A DNA stretch of 64,000 nt from Amycolatopsis sp. WQ 127309. Lineage in GTDB: Bacteria > Actinomycetota > Actinomycetes > Mycobacteriales > Pseudonocardiaceae. The stretch covers positions 4,402,001 to 4,466,000 of the forward strand of contig NZ_CP095481.1 of NCBI RefSeq assembly GCF_023023025.1, written 5' to 3'. Under the pieces are notes generated by a model that searched no databases, was not told where the DNA came from, and saw nothing but the letters and a program-made list of their open reading frames with translations. Positions within the stretch are counted from its first letter, which is position 1; every line of letters begins with the position of its first letter. A program made the translations under genes and the position numbers. Of the stretch, positions 34,488 to 42,630 are shown one piece after another.

Positions 34488-35267
34488 ATGACGGCACCGG
34501 CGTTCGGCGGCGAAGTGAGCGAGTACTACCAGCGGTTCCGCCGAGGCTACCCGCCCGAGGTCGCGGACGCCCTGGTCAGCGCGTGTGGTCTCACGCGCAA
34601 CGACGTTGTGCTCGACCTCGGCTGCGGCACCGGCCAGCTCACCCGCGCCTTGGCCCCGCGCACCGGCGCCGTGCTGGGGATGGACCCGGAACCGGACATG
34701 CTGGCCGAGGCCCGCCGGGCGACGGCCGAGCCGAACGTCAGCTGGCTGCTCGGCGCGGACACCGACCTCGGCGCCCTGACGGCGGTCCTCGGGCCCGGCC
34801 GGCTGGGCGCGGTGACGGTGGCGCAGGCGTTGCATTGGATGGACCACGAGCGGCTGTTCGTGGCGGCGCGCCCGCTCCTGCGCGCCGGCGGCGGTGTCGT
34901 GGTGGTGACCAACGGCGAGCCGCTGTGGCTCCAGGACGCCGCGTGGTCGGCCGCGTTGCGACAGGTCCTGTCCGACCAGCTCGGCGTCCCGCTGCACCGG
35001 ACGTGCGGCACGGACACGGCGAGCCAGGAGCGCTACCGCGACGCCCTCTCGACCGCCGGATACGCCGTCGACCTGCGGGTTGTCGACTACTCGGCCACGC
35101 TCACCGTCGAGGAGATCGTCGGTGGCGTGTTTTCGGCGATGAGCCCGGAACAGCTCCCGCCCCCGGCGTCCCGGCCCGGGTTCGCCGACCGCGTCCGACG
35201 CGCGGTCGAGCCCCACGGCCCCGTGGTCGAACGCGTCCAGGTCCGGATCCTGACCGGCGTCCACTGA
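34488..35267 (+). CDS. Class I SAM-dependent methyltransferase
   Basis: The 259-aa product (ATG 34488) has motif I VVLDLGCGTGQLTRAL at ~residues 35-50, the acidic GMDPEPDML, and the post-motif region GAVTVAQALHWMDHERLFVAARPLLRAGGGVVVVTNGEPLW. The HWMD stretch is typical of UbiE/COQ5-like small-molecule methyltransferases. It lies 61 bp after the DUF1348 gene and may be read with it. Substrate unknown. Confidence 0.85.
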   Translation: MTAPAFGGEVSEYYQRFRRGYPPEVADALVSACGLTRNDVVLDLGCGTGQLTRALAPRTGAVLGMDPEPDMLAEARRATAEPNVSWLLGADTDLGALTAVLGPGRLGAVTVAQALHWMDHERLFVAARPLLRAGGGVVVVTNGEPLWLQDAAWSAALRQVLSDQLGVPLHRTCGTDTASQERYRDALSTAGYAVDLRVVDYSATLTVEEIVGGVFSAMSPEQLPPPASRPGFADRVRRAVEPHGPVVERVQVRILTGVH

Positions 35268-35394
35268 CGGGCGAACCGGTCACGGAAGGCGAATGCGTAG
35301 CCGCCCGTGGTGTTCTCCCTATTGTTTCGCCGGGAGGGGGCGCGGATGCTCGCTGCGTGGTGCCTGTCGCGCCACTGCTCCCCGAGGAGTCCCG

Positions 35395-35520
35395 ATGACC
35401 AGCAAGTTGAGCGCTGTCCTTGTCGCGCTCGTCGCCCTTTTCGCCTGCGCGTCCGTCGCCGCCGCGGCCACGGCCGTGCCCGCGGCCCACACGGACCGCG
35501 TCCAGGTCCGCCACTTCTGA
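35395..35520 (+). CDS. 41-aa exported peptide
   Basis: ATG 35395 has a strong GAGGAG 6 bp upstream. The product is mostly a signal peptide (MTSKLSAVLVALVALFACASVAAA), leaving a mature tail of ~16 residues ending DRVQVRHF. It is too short for a family assignment. A good ribosome site and a convincing signal peptide support a real gene; it could be a signalling peptide, a membrane peptide, or the remnant of a longer secreted protein. It is convergent with the GT4 gene, 12 bp away. Confidence 0.55.
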   Translation: MTSKLSAVLVALVALFACASVAAAATAVPAAHTDRVQVRHF

Positions 35521-35532
35521 CGCGGCCGCTAC

Positions 35533-36810
35533 CTACAGTTCCGGGATCCCGGCCGCGACCGGTTCGAACGCGTTGCCGGTGGCGATCTTCGGCCGGGGCA
35601 GCTCCACCGGCTCGCCTGCCTTCGTCCGCCGGTAGACCGCGACGGTCGCCTCGGCGATCCGCCCCCAGTCGAAGTCGGCGGCCAGCCGGGCCTGCGCGGC
35701 CCGGGCCCGCCGCGCCGCCGCGTCGGCGTCGTTCAGCACCGTCGTCACGGCGTCGGCCAGCGCGCCGACGTCGCCGGGACTGAACGCCAGCCCGGTCTCG
35801 CCGTGGACGACGACCTCACCGAGCCCGCCGGCGGTCGACGCCACCAGCGGCGCCTTCGCGGCCGCGGCTTCCAGGGCGACGATCCCGAACGGCTCGTACC
35901 GGCTGGGCAGGACCACGGCGTCGGCCGCGGCCAGCGCCGCGCGCAGGTCCCGGTCGGACAGGTGCCCGACGAAGTCGACCGCGCGCCGCACCCGCAGCTT
36001 CCGCGACTGCTCGACGAGCTCGTCGAAGTGTCGCCCTTTCCCGGCCACGACCACGCGCGTGCCGGGGTGGCGCCGCCGGATGCGGGGGAGCGCGGCCAGC
36101 AGGTCCTGGACGCCCTTCTCCCATTCGAGCCGGCCGAAGTAGAGCAACAGCGGCGCGCCGGCCGGGCTGTAGACCTCGCGGGCGTGGGCGATCTCGTCGG
36201 CCGGCACCTGCCAGCCGCGTTCCTCGATGCCGTTGTGGATCACCGTGACGTCGCCGGCCTCGATCTCGAAGAGGTGCGCGACCTCGCGGCGCATGGCCTG
36301 CGAGCAGGTGATCACGGCGTCGGCGCGGTTGGCCAGCCACCACTCGACCGAGTGAACTTGCTGGTTCAGCGGGTGTGACAGCCAGCCGGAGTGCCGGCCG
36401 GCCTCGGTGGCGTGGACCGTGCCGACCAGCGGCACCCGCGCGGCCTCGGCGATCGCGATGGCCGGGTGCGCGACCAGCCAGTCGTGCGCGTGGACGACGT
36501 CCGGCTGCCAGCTCCGCAGCAGGTCCTGCGCGGCGCGGACCATGGCGTGCCCCATGGCGAGGGTCCAGGCGACGAGGTCGCGTTCGAAGGTCACGTGCAT
36601 CGGGTCCTCGGCGACCCGGATGATCCGCACGCCCTCGACGACGCGGTCGCTGCGCGGATGCGTCCCGGCGTCGGTCCCGGCGGCGTGCCGGCACAGGACG
36701 ACGACCTCGTGACCCTGTCCGGCCAGGTGACAGGCGAGCGCGTGCACGTGCCTGGCCAGGCCGCCGATGGCCACTGGCGGGTACTCCCAGGACAGCATCA
36801 GCACACGCAT
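35533..36810 (-). CDS. GT4 alpha-glucan glycosyltransferase (Rv3032-like)
   Basis: ATG 36810 gives 425 aa. The GT-B fold starts MRVLMLSWEYPPVAIGGLARHVHALA (the glycogen-synthase-like GGL loop) and has the donor site YFGRLEWEKGVQDLLAALP and EPFGIVALEAAAAKAPLVAS with the E-x7-E pair of GT4. In mycobacteria the homologue Rv3032 is an alpha-1,4-glucosyltransferase for methylglucose lipopolysaccharide/glycogen-type glucans, next to a GH57 branching enzyme and an SAM methyltransferase. Those two partners occur here at 42631-44915 on the same strand, ~5.8 kb upstream. Confidence 0.85.
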   Translation of the reverse strand: MRVLMLSWEYPPVAIGGLARHVHALACHLAGQGHEVVVLCRHAAGTDAGTHPRSDRVVEGVRIIRVAEDPMHVTFERDLVAWTLAMGHAMVRAAQDLLRSWQPDVVHAHDWLVAHPAIAIAEAARVPLVGTVHATEAGRHSGWLSHPLNQQVHSVEWWLANRADAVITCSQAMRREVAHLFEIEAGDVTVIHNGIEERGWQVPADEIAHAREVYSPAGAPLLLYFGRLEWEKGVQDLLAALPRIRRRHPGTRVVVAGKGRHFDELVEQSRKLRVRRAVDFVGHLSDRDLRAALAAADAVVLPSRYEPFGIVALEAAAAKAPLVASTAGGLGEVVVHGETGLAFSPGDVGALADAVTTVLNDADAAARRARAAQARLAADFDWGRIAEATVAVYRRTKAGEPVELPRPKIATGNAFEPVAAGIPEL

Positions 36811-36921
36811 GGGCAGAGGTTACTCGCGAGTCGCAAGAGCCCGGCGGCGGTCCACCGGACCCCTTCGCGCATGACGTCGATCACAGGCCCCGTGACCGCG
36901 GCTCTGCCATCATCGGCCGGG

Positions 36922-38685
36922 ATGACTTCCCCCGAAGACACCGGCTGGCGCCGCCTCGACCCCGTCCTGACGACCCCGTGGTCCGGTGAGGTCGGCCCGG
37001 ACAACGCGCTGCCCGAGTACCCGCGGCCCCAGCTGACCCGGTCTCGCTGGCTGAACCTCAACGGCGTCTGGGAGTACGCGGGCTGGCCGGCGGACACGGA
37101 CGAACCTCGGCCGTCGGGCTACGCCGAGCGGATCCTGGTCCCGTTCCCGCCGGAGTCGGCATTGTCCGGAATCGGCCGGCGCGACGAAGTCCTCTGGTAC
37201 CGCCACCTCGTCGAGATCCCGGACGGCTGGCGCGGCGACCGCGTCCTGCTGCACTTCGGCGCCGTCGATCAGAAGGCCCAGGTCTGGGTCAACAACCAGC
37301 TCGTCGCGACGCACGAGGGCGGCTACACGGCGTTCAGCGCGGACATCACCGACGTCCTGCGGCCGACGGGCCCGCAGGAGCTGACCGTCCGCGCCGAGGA
37401 CCGCACCGACATCGAGCCCTTCCCGGTCGGCAAGCAGCGCAACGCCCCCGGCGGAATCTGCTACACGGCATCGTCGGGCATCTGGCAGACGGTCTGGCTC
37501 GAGCCGGTGCCCGCCGCTCGCGTCGAACGGCTGGACCTGACCCCGGACCTCACCGGCGTCACAGTGTTCCCGCAGGTCACAGGTGGCTCCACGGTGGTGG
37601 TCGTGCTTTCGACCACCGACGGCGAGGTGGCGCGCGGTTCGGGCGAAGCCGGGACGCCGGTCCGCGTGGACGTTGCCGAACCACGCCTCTGGACGCCCGA
37701 CGACCCACACCTCTACACCCTGGAAGTCCGGCTGCTGGACCGCCACGGCGCGATCCTGGACGAGGTCGGCGGCTACACGGGCCTCCGGACGATCGGCCTG
37801 ATCCCCGACGCCGACGGCCGTCCGCGGATCGCGCTCAACGGCCGGATCACCTTCCTCCACGGCCCGCTCGACCAGGGCTACTGGCCCGACGGCATCTCGA
37901 CCGCGCCGACCGACGACGCGTTGCGCTTCGACCTCGAAAAGACGAAGGAGCTGGGCTTCAACTTCGTCCGCAAACACGTCAAGGTGGAGCCGGCCCGCTG
38001 GTACTTCTGGGCCGACCGGCTAGGCCTGGTCGTCTGGCAGGACATGCCGTCGCTGACGGTGTCGTTCGACGGCCCGCCGGGACCCGCGCCGGACCCCGTC
38101 CCGCAGGCCCGGGACCGGTTCGAAGCAGAACTGATCAAAATGATCACTCAGCTGCAAGCGGTCCCGTCGATCGTCGGCTGGGTCCCGTTCAACGAGGGCT
38201 GGGGCGAGTACGACACGGCCCGTGTCGCGGAACTGGTCAAAACGCTCGACCCGACCCGTTTGGTGATCGCGAACAGCGGCGTCAACTGCTGCTTCTCCCG
38301 CCCCGACACCGGCGCGGGCGACGTCTACGACGACCACACGTACGTCGGCCCGGGCGAGCCATCGATCCAGGACAACCGCGCGATAGTCGACGGCGAGTGC
38401 GGCGGCCTAGGCCTGGTCCTCGACGGTCATCGCTGGCCCGGCCCACCGAACGCGTACGAGATGACGCCGACACCGGAGCGGCTCACCGAGCGCTACGCGG
38501 AGGTGAGCGCCCGCTTGGAGCGAGTGATAGCGGAGCGAGGCCTGTCCGGCGCGATCTACACCCAGACGACCGACGTCGAGAACGAGGTCAACGGCCTGCT
38601 GACGTACGACCGCCAGGTGACAAAGGTCGACCCGGCGGTAGTAGCGAAGTGCGTCCGCGCGGTGATCGACGCAGGCTCCGACTGA
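36922..38685 (+). CDS. GH2-family glycoside hydrolase (beta-galactosidase/glucuronidase-like)
   Basis: ATG 36922 (ATG 36871 is possible but has no better ribosome site) gives 587 aa. Domains are the N-terminal sugar-binding jelly roll (LNLNGVWEYAGWP, WYRHLVEIPDGWRGDRVLLHFGAVDQKAQVWVN), an Ig-like middle, and a TIM barrel. The catalytic acid/base is in WVPFNEGWGEYD and the nucleophile probably in VDGECGGLG. No signal peptide, so it acts on sugars already taken up. It has no transporter beside it; the convergent ROK regulator is the nearest controller. Confidence 0.85.
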   Translation: MTSPEDTGWRRLDPVLTTPWSGEVGPDNALPEYPRPQLTRSRWLNLNGVWEYAGWPADTDEPRPSGYAERILVPFPPESALSGIGRRDEVLWYRHLVEIPDGWRGDRVLLHFGAVDQKAQVWVNNQLVATHEGGYTAFSADITDVLRPTGPQELTVRAEDRTDIEPFPVGKQRNAPGGICYTASSGIWQTVWLEPVPAARVERLDLTPDLTGVTVFPQVTGGSTVVVVLSTTDGEVARGSGEAGTPVRVDVAEPRLWTPDDPHLYTLEVRLLDRHGAILDEVGGYTGLRTIGLIPDADGRPRIALNGRITFLHGPLDQGYWPDGISTAPTDDALRFDLEKTKELGFNFVRKHVKVEPARWYFWADRLGLVVWQDMPSLTVSFDGPPGPAPDPVPQARDRFEAELIKMITQLQAVPSIVGWVPFNEGWGEYDTARVAELVKTLDPTRLVIANSGVNCCFSRPDTGAGDVYDDHTYVGPGEPSIQDNRAIVDGECGGLGLVLDGHRWPGPPNAYEMTPTPERLTERYAEVSARLERVIAERGLSGAIYTQTTDVENEVNGLLTYDRQVTKVDPAVVAKCVRAVIDAGSD

Positions 38686-38770
38686 TGTCGGCACCGCCAG
38701 ACGCGGCGTCTCCGCCGAGGCTGTCGTCGGCGTTTCGAACGCCCGGGTGGTGTGCCCTCGCCAGGCAGTC

Positions 38771-39051
38771 GTCTGACTTCGGCAACGCTCAGGCGCTGTG
38801 TCGCGGCCGCGCATTGGTCTGACTCCGGCCAACGCCTGGAGGCTGTGCGGCCGCCGGGTTATGGTCTGACGTTGGTCAACGTCCGGCGGCTGTGCTGCGG
38901 CTGGGTTGTGGTCTGACTCCAGCCAACATTCGGCGGCTGTGTCGCGGCTGGGCTGTGGTCTGACTTCGGTCACCACCCGGAGGTGGTGTCGCCGCCAAGC
39001 TGTCGCCCGATTGGCAATGTCCGGAGGCCGTCTCGTCGTCAGGCTGTTGTC
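38771..39051. repeat. Degenerate 47-bp tandem repeats downstream of GH2
   Basis: Six consecutive units of 46-47 bp start at 38771, 38817, 38864, 38911, 38958 and 39005. Most begin GTCTGACTCCGG/GTCTGACTTCGG, followed by CCAAC, then GGAGGCTGTG or CGGCGGCTGTG, and end in GGGTTGTG-type sequence. The preceding 80 bp (38691-38770) contain two still more diverged units. Pairs of neighbours share roughly 60-80% of bases by eye. The block begins immediately after the GH2 stop and leads into a 7-mer array. Confidence 0.85.
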
Positions 39052-39059
39052 TTCTCTTC

Positions 39060-39185
39060 GAGAGCCGAGAGCCGAGAGCCGAGAGCCGAGAGCCGAGAGC
39101 CGAGAGCCGAGAGCCGAGAGCCGAGAGCCGAGAGCCGAGAGCCGAGAGCCGAGAGCCGAGAGCCGAGAGCCGAGAGCCGAGAGCC
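39060..39185. repeat. Microsatellite: 18 perfect copies of GAGAGCC
   Basis: Bases 39060-39185 are exactly 18 copies of the 7-mer GAGAGCC with no interruption. The array ends 12 bp before the stop codon of the convergent ROK gene. A perfect array of this length is rare in actinobacterial chromosomes and should be prone to slippage, so its copy number probably varies between isolates. The unit is not a multiple of three and lies outside the coding sequences as annotated. Confidence 0.95.
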
Positions 39186-39197
39186 GCGCGGCCGTGG

Positions 39198-40316
39198 CTA
39201 GCTTTTGGCGACCGCCGCGAGCAGGGCGTCGCGGCCGTGGTCGAGTGCGGACAACAGCGCACCCCGCAGGGCCGCCGAGTCCGTGACCGTGCCCGCCTCC
39301 ACCCGGACCGGCCCCGGCGCGGCCGCCGTGACCGCTCGGCGGATTTCGGCGACCAGGCCTGGGCGGCTGCCGGCCGGGCCGCCCAGCAGGACGACGTCCG
39401 GGTCGACGATGGTGCAGATCGCGGCCACGGCCCGGCCGAGCGTCGCGCCGAGCAGCCGTAGCCGCTCAACGGCTGCGCCGTCGCCGGAGGCCGCCCGCGA
39501 GAGCGTGGTCAGAATCGCGTCGACGTCCAGCGAAGGCGCGTCCGACCTGCCGAAACCCTGGCCGGCCAGTGCCTCGGCGAGCGTCGTTCCCGAGCTGTCC
39601 AGGTAACCGATCTCGCCCGCCAGGCCGTGCGCGCCGCGGACCAGCTGGTCGCCGACGTACAGGCTGACACCGAGCCCGGCCCCGACGTAGACGTAGGCGA
39701 AGCTCTTCGCGTCCCGCGCCGCACCCTCCCGGCGTTCGGCGAGTGCCGAGAAATTGACGTCGTTGTCGAGCAGGACGTCCCGGCCGACTTCGCCGGCCCG
39801 GATCGTGCCCTCGGGAAACGGCGACCCGGGCAGCGCGACGACCTCGTGCGTCACCGGGTCGACCGGGTTGGCCACCGAGACCGCCGTCGCGCGGACCGGT
39901 CCCGGCCCACCGTCGCTCGCGGCGGCGAGGGCGGCGCGGACCGCCGTGGTCATCGGGCGACCATCCGGCGCGTGCTGGTCGGCGGCCAGGACCTCGCCGG
40001 TCAGGTCGGTGGTCACGATCCGGATGCCCTGCTGGTTGACCTCCGCGGCGACGACCCGGCCGGCGTCCGCGGCCAGTTCGTAGAACGTCGCGATCCGCCC
40101 GCGGCGACCGGTCTGGTCGGTGCCGGTGGCCCGCAGCGCGCCCGCCGTCTCGAGCCGCCGGACGGACTCGGAGATCGTCGGCTTCGAGATCCCGGTGGTC
40201 GCGGCCAGCTCGGCGCGCGTGGTCCGGTTGTGGACGAAGACGTGGTCGAGCACCGCGCGGTCGGTCATGGCCCGCAGCATCGCCAGGCGCGGGAGTGGCC
40301 GGTCGGGGTCGGACAT
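39198..40316 (-). CDS. ROK-family transcriptional regulator
   Basis: ATG 40316 gives 372 aa: an N-terminal winged helix (~18-75, DHVFVHNRTTRAELAATTGISKPTISESVRRLETAGALR) followed by the ROK sugar-kinase-like domain with the phosphate loop VYVGAGLGVSLYVGDQLVRGAHGLAGEIGYL. The zinc motif CxCGxxGC of kinase-type members is absent, so it is a pure regulator (NagC/XylR type). It is divergent from the DUF1479 gene, with a near-palindromic TTAGGA-type site between, and convergent with the GH2 hydrolase; a sugar ligand is likely. Confidence 0.88.
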   Translation of the reverse strand: MSDPDRPLPRLAMLRAMTDRAVLDHVFVHNRTTRAELAATTGISKPTISESVRRLETAGALRATGTDQTGRRGRIATFYELAADAGRVVAAEVNQQGIRIVTTDLTGEVLAADQHAPDGRPMTTAVRAALAAASDGGPGPVRATAVSVANPVDPVTHEVVALPGSPFPEGTIRAGEVGRDVLLDNDVNFSALAERREGAARDAKSFAYVYVGAGLGVSLYVGDQLVRGAHGLAGEIGYLDSSGTTLAEALAGQGFGRSDAPSLDVDAILTTLSRAASGDGAAVERLRLLGATLGRAVAAICTIVDPDVVLLGGPAGSRPGLVAEIRRAVTAAAPGPVRVEAGTVTDSAALRGALLSALDHGRDALLAAVAKS

Positions 40317-40368
40317 CGCACCTCTTGTGGCCGGGAACGGACGGGGTTACCGTAGCGAGAGCATTCTA

Positions 40369-40383
40369 GTAAGGAGTCCTAAC
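40369..40383. promoter_or_regulatory. ROK operator candidate
   Basis: GTAAGGAGTCCTAAC is a 15-bp palindrome with a single mismatched pair (arms GT-AGGA/TCCT-AC). It lies 53 bp from the ROK start and 22 bp from the DUF1479 start. Its TAGGA half-sites resemble those of actinobacterial ROK regulators. Confidence 0.65.
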
Positions 40384-40405
40384 CAAAAGATCGCGGAGGA
40401 CACCG

Positions 40406-41635
40406 ATGACCACCACCGAGCTGCCGGCGAACATGTCCGAGGCAATCTCGCGGACCAAACAGGAGCTGCGCGCCCGGGTCGGCGACGTCGCCGGCGCGTT
40501 CGCCGAAGTCCGGGAGTGGATGCGGCGGGAGGTCGACGCCGTCGCCGCCGACCAGGACGCTTTCCCTGTCGTCCGGTTTCGCGACATCGCCGACGGGACC
40601 GTGCCGCAGCGGACCGTGGACGCCGTCCGGCGGCGAGGCTGCGCCGTCGTCAAGGGCACCTTCGCGCGCGAAACGGCCGAAGGCTGGGACGCCGAGCTCG
40701 CTGCGTACCTCGCCGGCAACGACTTCGCGGGGACCTACCAAGGCCCGGCCGACGACGTCTTCGCCGGGCTCGCGTCCGGCCAGCCGCAGATCTACCCCGT
40801 CTACTGGTCGAAGCCGCAGATCCAGGCCCGCCAGCACGAGCGTATGGTCGCCGTCCGGCGGTTCCTCAACTCCTTCTGGCGGCACGAGTCCGAAGGCCGC
40901 GTCTGGTTCGACCCCGATCGCGACACCGCCTACCCCGACCGCATCCGCCGCCGCGCGCCCGGCTCGGCGTCGCTCGGGCTGTCGGCTCACACCGACTCCG
41001 GCTCGGTCGAACGCTGGCTGCTGCCCGCCTACCAGCAGGTGTTCCGCCACGTCTTCGCCGGGAACTGGCCGGAGTACGACCCGTGGGACGGCGCCTACCG
41101 CACCGAAGTGGACGAATTCCCGTCCACGGTCATGTGCTCGGCCTTCCGCACCTTCCAGGGCTGGACGGCGTTGTCGGAAATGCGCCCGGGCGACGGCGTC
41201 CTGCAAGTCGTGCCGATCCCGTCGGCGATCGCGTACGTCCTGCTCCGCGCGCTCCAGGACGACATCCCCGACGACGACCTCTGCGGCGCGGTCAACGGCC
41301 AGGCCCTGCCCGTCGGCGACAAGCACCACGACGACCTGCTGCCCGCGCTGACCTCGATCCCCGCCGTCGAACCGGGTGACACGGTCTGGTGGCACGGCGA
41401 CGTCATCCACGCCGTCGCCGACGGCACCAATCCGGACCGCTGGGGAAACGTCATGTACATCCCGGCGAGCCCGCATTGCGCGAAGAATGCCGCGTACGCC
41501 GAAAAGTGCGGCCGCGCGTTTCTGGTCGGCGCGAGCCCGGGCGATTTCGCGCCGGAAGACTACGAGGTGAACTGGACCGGCCGCGCCACCGTCGGCGACC
41601 TCGACGACGTCGGACGCGCTCAGCTCGGCTTGTGA
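40406..41635 (+). CDS. DUF1479 protein (YbiU-like, 2OG-Fe(II) oxygenase fold)
   Basis: ATG 40406 has GGAGG 8 bp upstream and gives 409 aa, the normal size of DUF1479. The putative iron ligands are His and Asp in LSAHTDSGSVERW and the distal His in VWWHGDVIHAV, consistent with a cupin/2-oxoglutarate oxygenase fold. Other conserved stretches are YWSKPQIQARQHERM and HPHCAKN-like SPHCAKNAAYAEKCG. The substrate is unknown. The ROK regulator is divergent with an operator between, so expression probably responds to a sugar. Confidence 0.85.
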   Translation: MTTTELPANMSEAISRTKQELRARVGDVAGAFAEVREWMRREVDAVAADQDAFPVVRFRDIADGTVPQRTVDAVRRRGCAVVKGTFARETAEGWDAELAAYLAGNDFAGTYQGPADDVFAGLASGQPQIYPVYWSKPQIQARQHERMVAVRRFLNSFWRHESEGRVWFDPDRDTAYPDRIRRRAPGSASLGLSAHTDSGSVERWLLPAYQQVFRHVFAGNWPEYDPWDGAYRTEVDEFPSTVMCSAFRTFQGWTALSEMRPGDGVLQVVPIPSAIAYVLLRALQDDIPDDDLCGAVNGQALPVGDKHHDDLLPALTSIPAVEPGDTVWWHGDVIHAVADGTNPDRWGNVMYIPASPHCAKNAAYAEKCGRAFLVGASPGDFAPEDYEVNWTGRATVGDLDDVGRAQLGL

Positions 41636-41637
41636 AC

Positions 41638-41668
41638 GTGCCGGGGCGGGAGGCCACCGCCCCGGCAC
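41638..41668. terminator. Hairpin between convergent genes
   Basis: GTGCCGGGGCGG (41638-41649) pairs perfectly with CCGCCCCGGCAC (41657-41668), loop 7 nt. It starts 2 bp after the DUF1479 stop and lies 13 bp from the stop of the convergent His-rich gene; bidirectional terminator. Confidence 0.75.
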
Positions 41669-41681
41669 GGCGAGCCGGGAT

Positions 41682-41912
41682 CTACAGGTGCAACCAGAGT
41701 CCCAGGTGCAGACCCAGGATGTTGATGTGCCCGTGGTGGTGATGATGATGGTGGTGGCCGACGCACAGCAGGCAGTCGCGAGCCTGGCCGGCCGCGTCCG
41801 GCTGTGCCGCGATCGGCGCGGCCGAGGCGGTGCCCACCGCGGGCCCGGCCAGCAGCAGCCCGAGTGCCACGGGGAATGCTGCCAGTGCTGCCCGGCGTCT
41901 GGAGGTGCTCAT
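41682..41912 (-). CDS. Exported histidine-rich peptide (His8 run, CxxC)
   Basis: ATG 41912 gives 76 aa. A typical signal peptide (MSTSRRRAALAAFPVALGLLLAGPAVGTASA) is followed by a ~44-aa mature part containing DCLLC, then eight consecutive His, GH, and a hydrophobic end INILGLHLGLWLHL. The eight His are encoded by mixed CAC/CAT codons, so this is not a simple codon expansion. The composition predicts extracytoplasmic binding of zinc, nickel or copper. No family is recognised; the neighbours (DUF1479 convergent, glutathione peroxidase downstream in the same direction) do not reveal its role. Confidence 0.65.
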   Translation of the reverse strand: MSTSRRRAALAAFPVALGLLLAGPAVGTASAAPIAAQPDAAGQARDCLLCVGHHHHHHHHGHINILGLHLGLWLHL

Positions 41913-42127
41913 CGGGTGATCCCTTCTCGCACACGACGACGCCGGAATGGCGTCATCAAAAGTATTCGATGCGGGAAGGGGAAAACGGCAGGCTGATCAC
42001 CCGCGGTTCGACCGTCCGGCTCACGGAAGCCGTTTTCCGACGTGTTTCCGTGATACCCGAACGGCCGCTGAAACCCGTCGATCCGGTGAATTCCGGTGAC
42101 GCCGGGGGAGCACGCCCCGGGCCGCCG

Positions 42128-42616
42128 TCACGCGGGCAGGGCCGCCTCGATGGCCTTGACGACCGCCTCGTCCTCGGGCTCGGTGCGCGGCCGGAACCGC
42201 GCCAGGACCTCGCCGTCGGCGCCGACGAGGAACTTCTCGAAGTTCCACTGGACGTCGCCGGACGCGCCCTCGGCGTCCTCGGTCTTCGTCAGTTCCGAGT
42301 ACAGCGGGTGCCGGTCGTCGCCGTTGACGTCGATCTTCTCGAACAGCGGGAAGGTGACGCCGTAGGTCGTCGAACAGAACGTCTGGATCTCGTCCGCGCT
42401 GCCCGGCTCCTGCCCGGCGAACTGGTTGCACGGAAAACCGACCACGGAGAAGCCCTGGGCGCCGAAGCGCTCCTGCAGCCGCTCCAGGCCGGAGTACTGC
42501 GGGGTCAGGCCGCACTTCGACGCGACGTTGACCACCAGCAGCGCCTTGCCGGCCAGCGAACCCAGCGAGCTGTCCTGCCCGTCGAGCGTCTTGACCGGAA
42601 TTTCGTGGATCCCCAT
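42128..42616 (-). CDS. Glutathione peroxidase-like thiol peroxidase
   Basis: ATG 42616 gives 162 aa. The peroxidatic Cys is in VNVASKCGLTPQY (~residue 36), with the family's Gln/Trp partners in FPCNQFAGQEPG and VQWNFEKFLV. As actinomycetes lack glutathione, it probably works with thioredoxin or mycothiol to reduce hydroperoxides; the second Cys in GFPCNQF is conserved in thioredoxin-dependent members. It is 14 bp downstream of the GH57 gene and likely the last gene of that operon. Confidence 0.88.
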   Translation of the reverse strand: MGIHEIPVKTLDGQDSSLGSLAGKALLVVNVASKCGLTPQYSGLERLQERFGAQGFSVVGFPCNQFAGQEPGSADEIQTFCSTTYGVTFPLFEKIDVNGDDRHPLYSELTKTEDAEGASGDVQWNFEKFLVGADGEVLARFRPRTEPEDEAVVKAIEAALPA

Positions 42617-42630
42617 CCGATGAGTCCCTT

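Noticed and set aside
35345..35394. Leader peptide from ATG 35345 (GGGAGGGGG upstream)
   Set aside because: The frame runs on out of frame through the exported peptide with no sensible product; I judge the second ATG (35395) to be the real start.
38771..39185. Possible CRISPR array
   Set aside because: Units are contiguous and degenerate with no constant repeat and variable spacer pattern; no cas genes.
38906..39286. Open frame through the GAGAGCC array encoding ESREPRA repeats
   Set aside because: An open frame is automatic for a 7-mer free of stops in that phase; no ribosome site or conserved flank.
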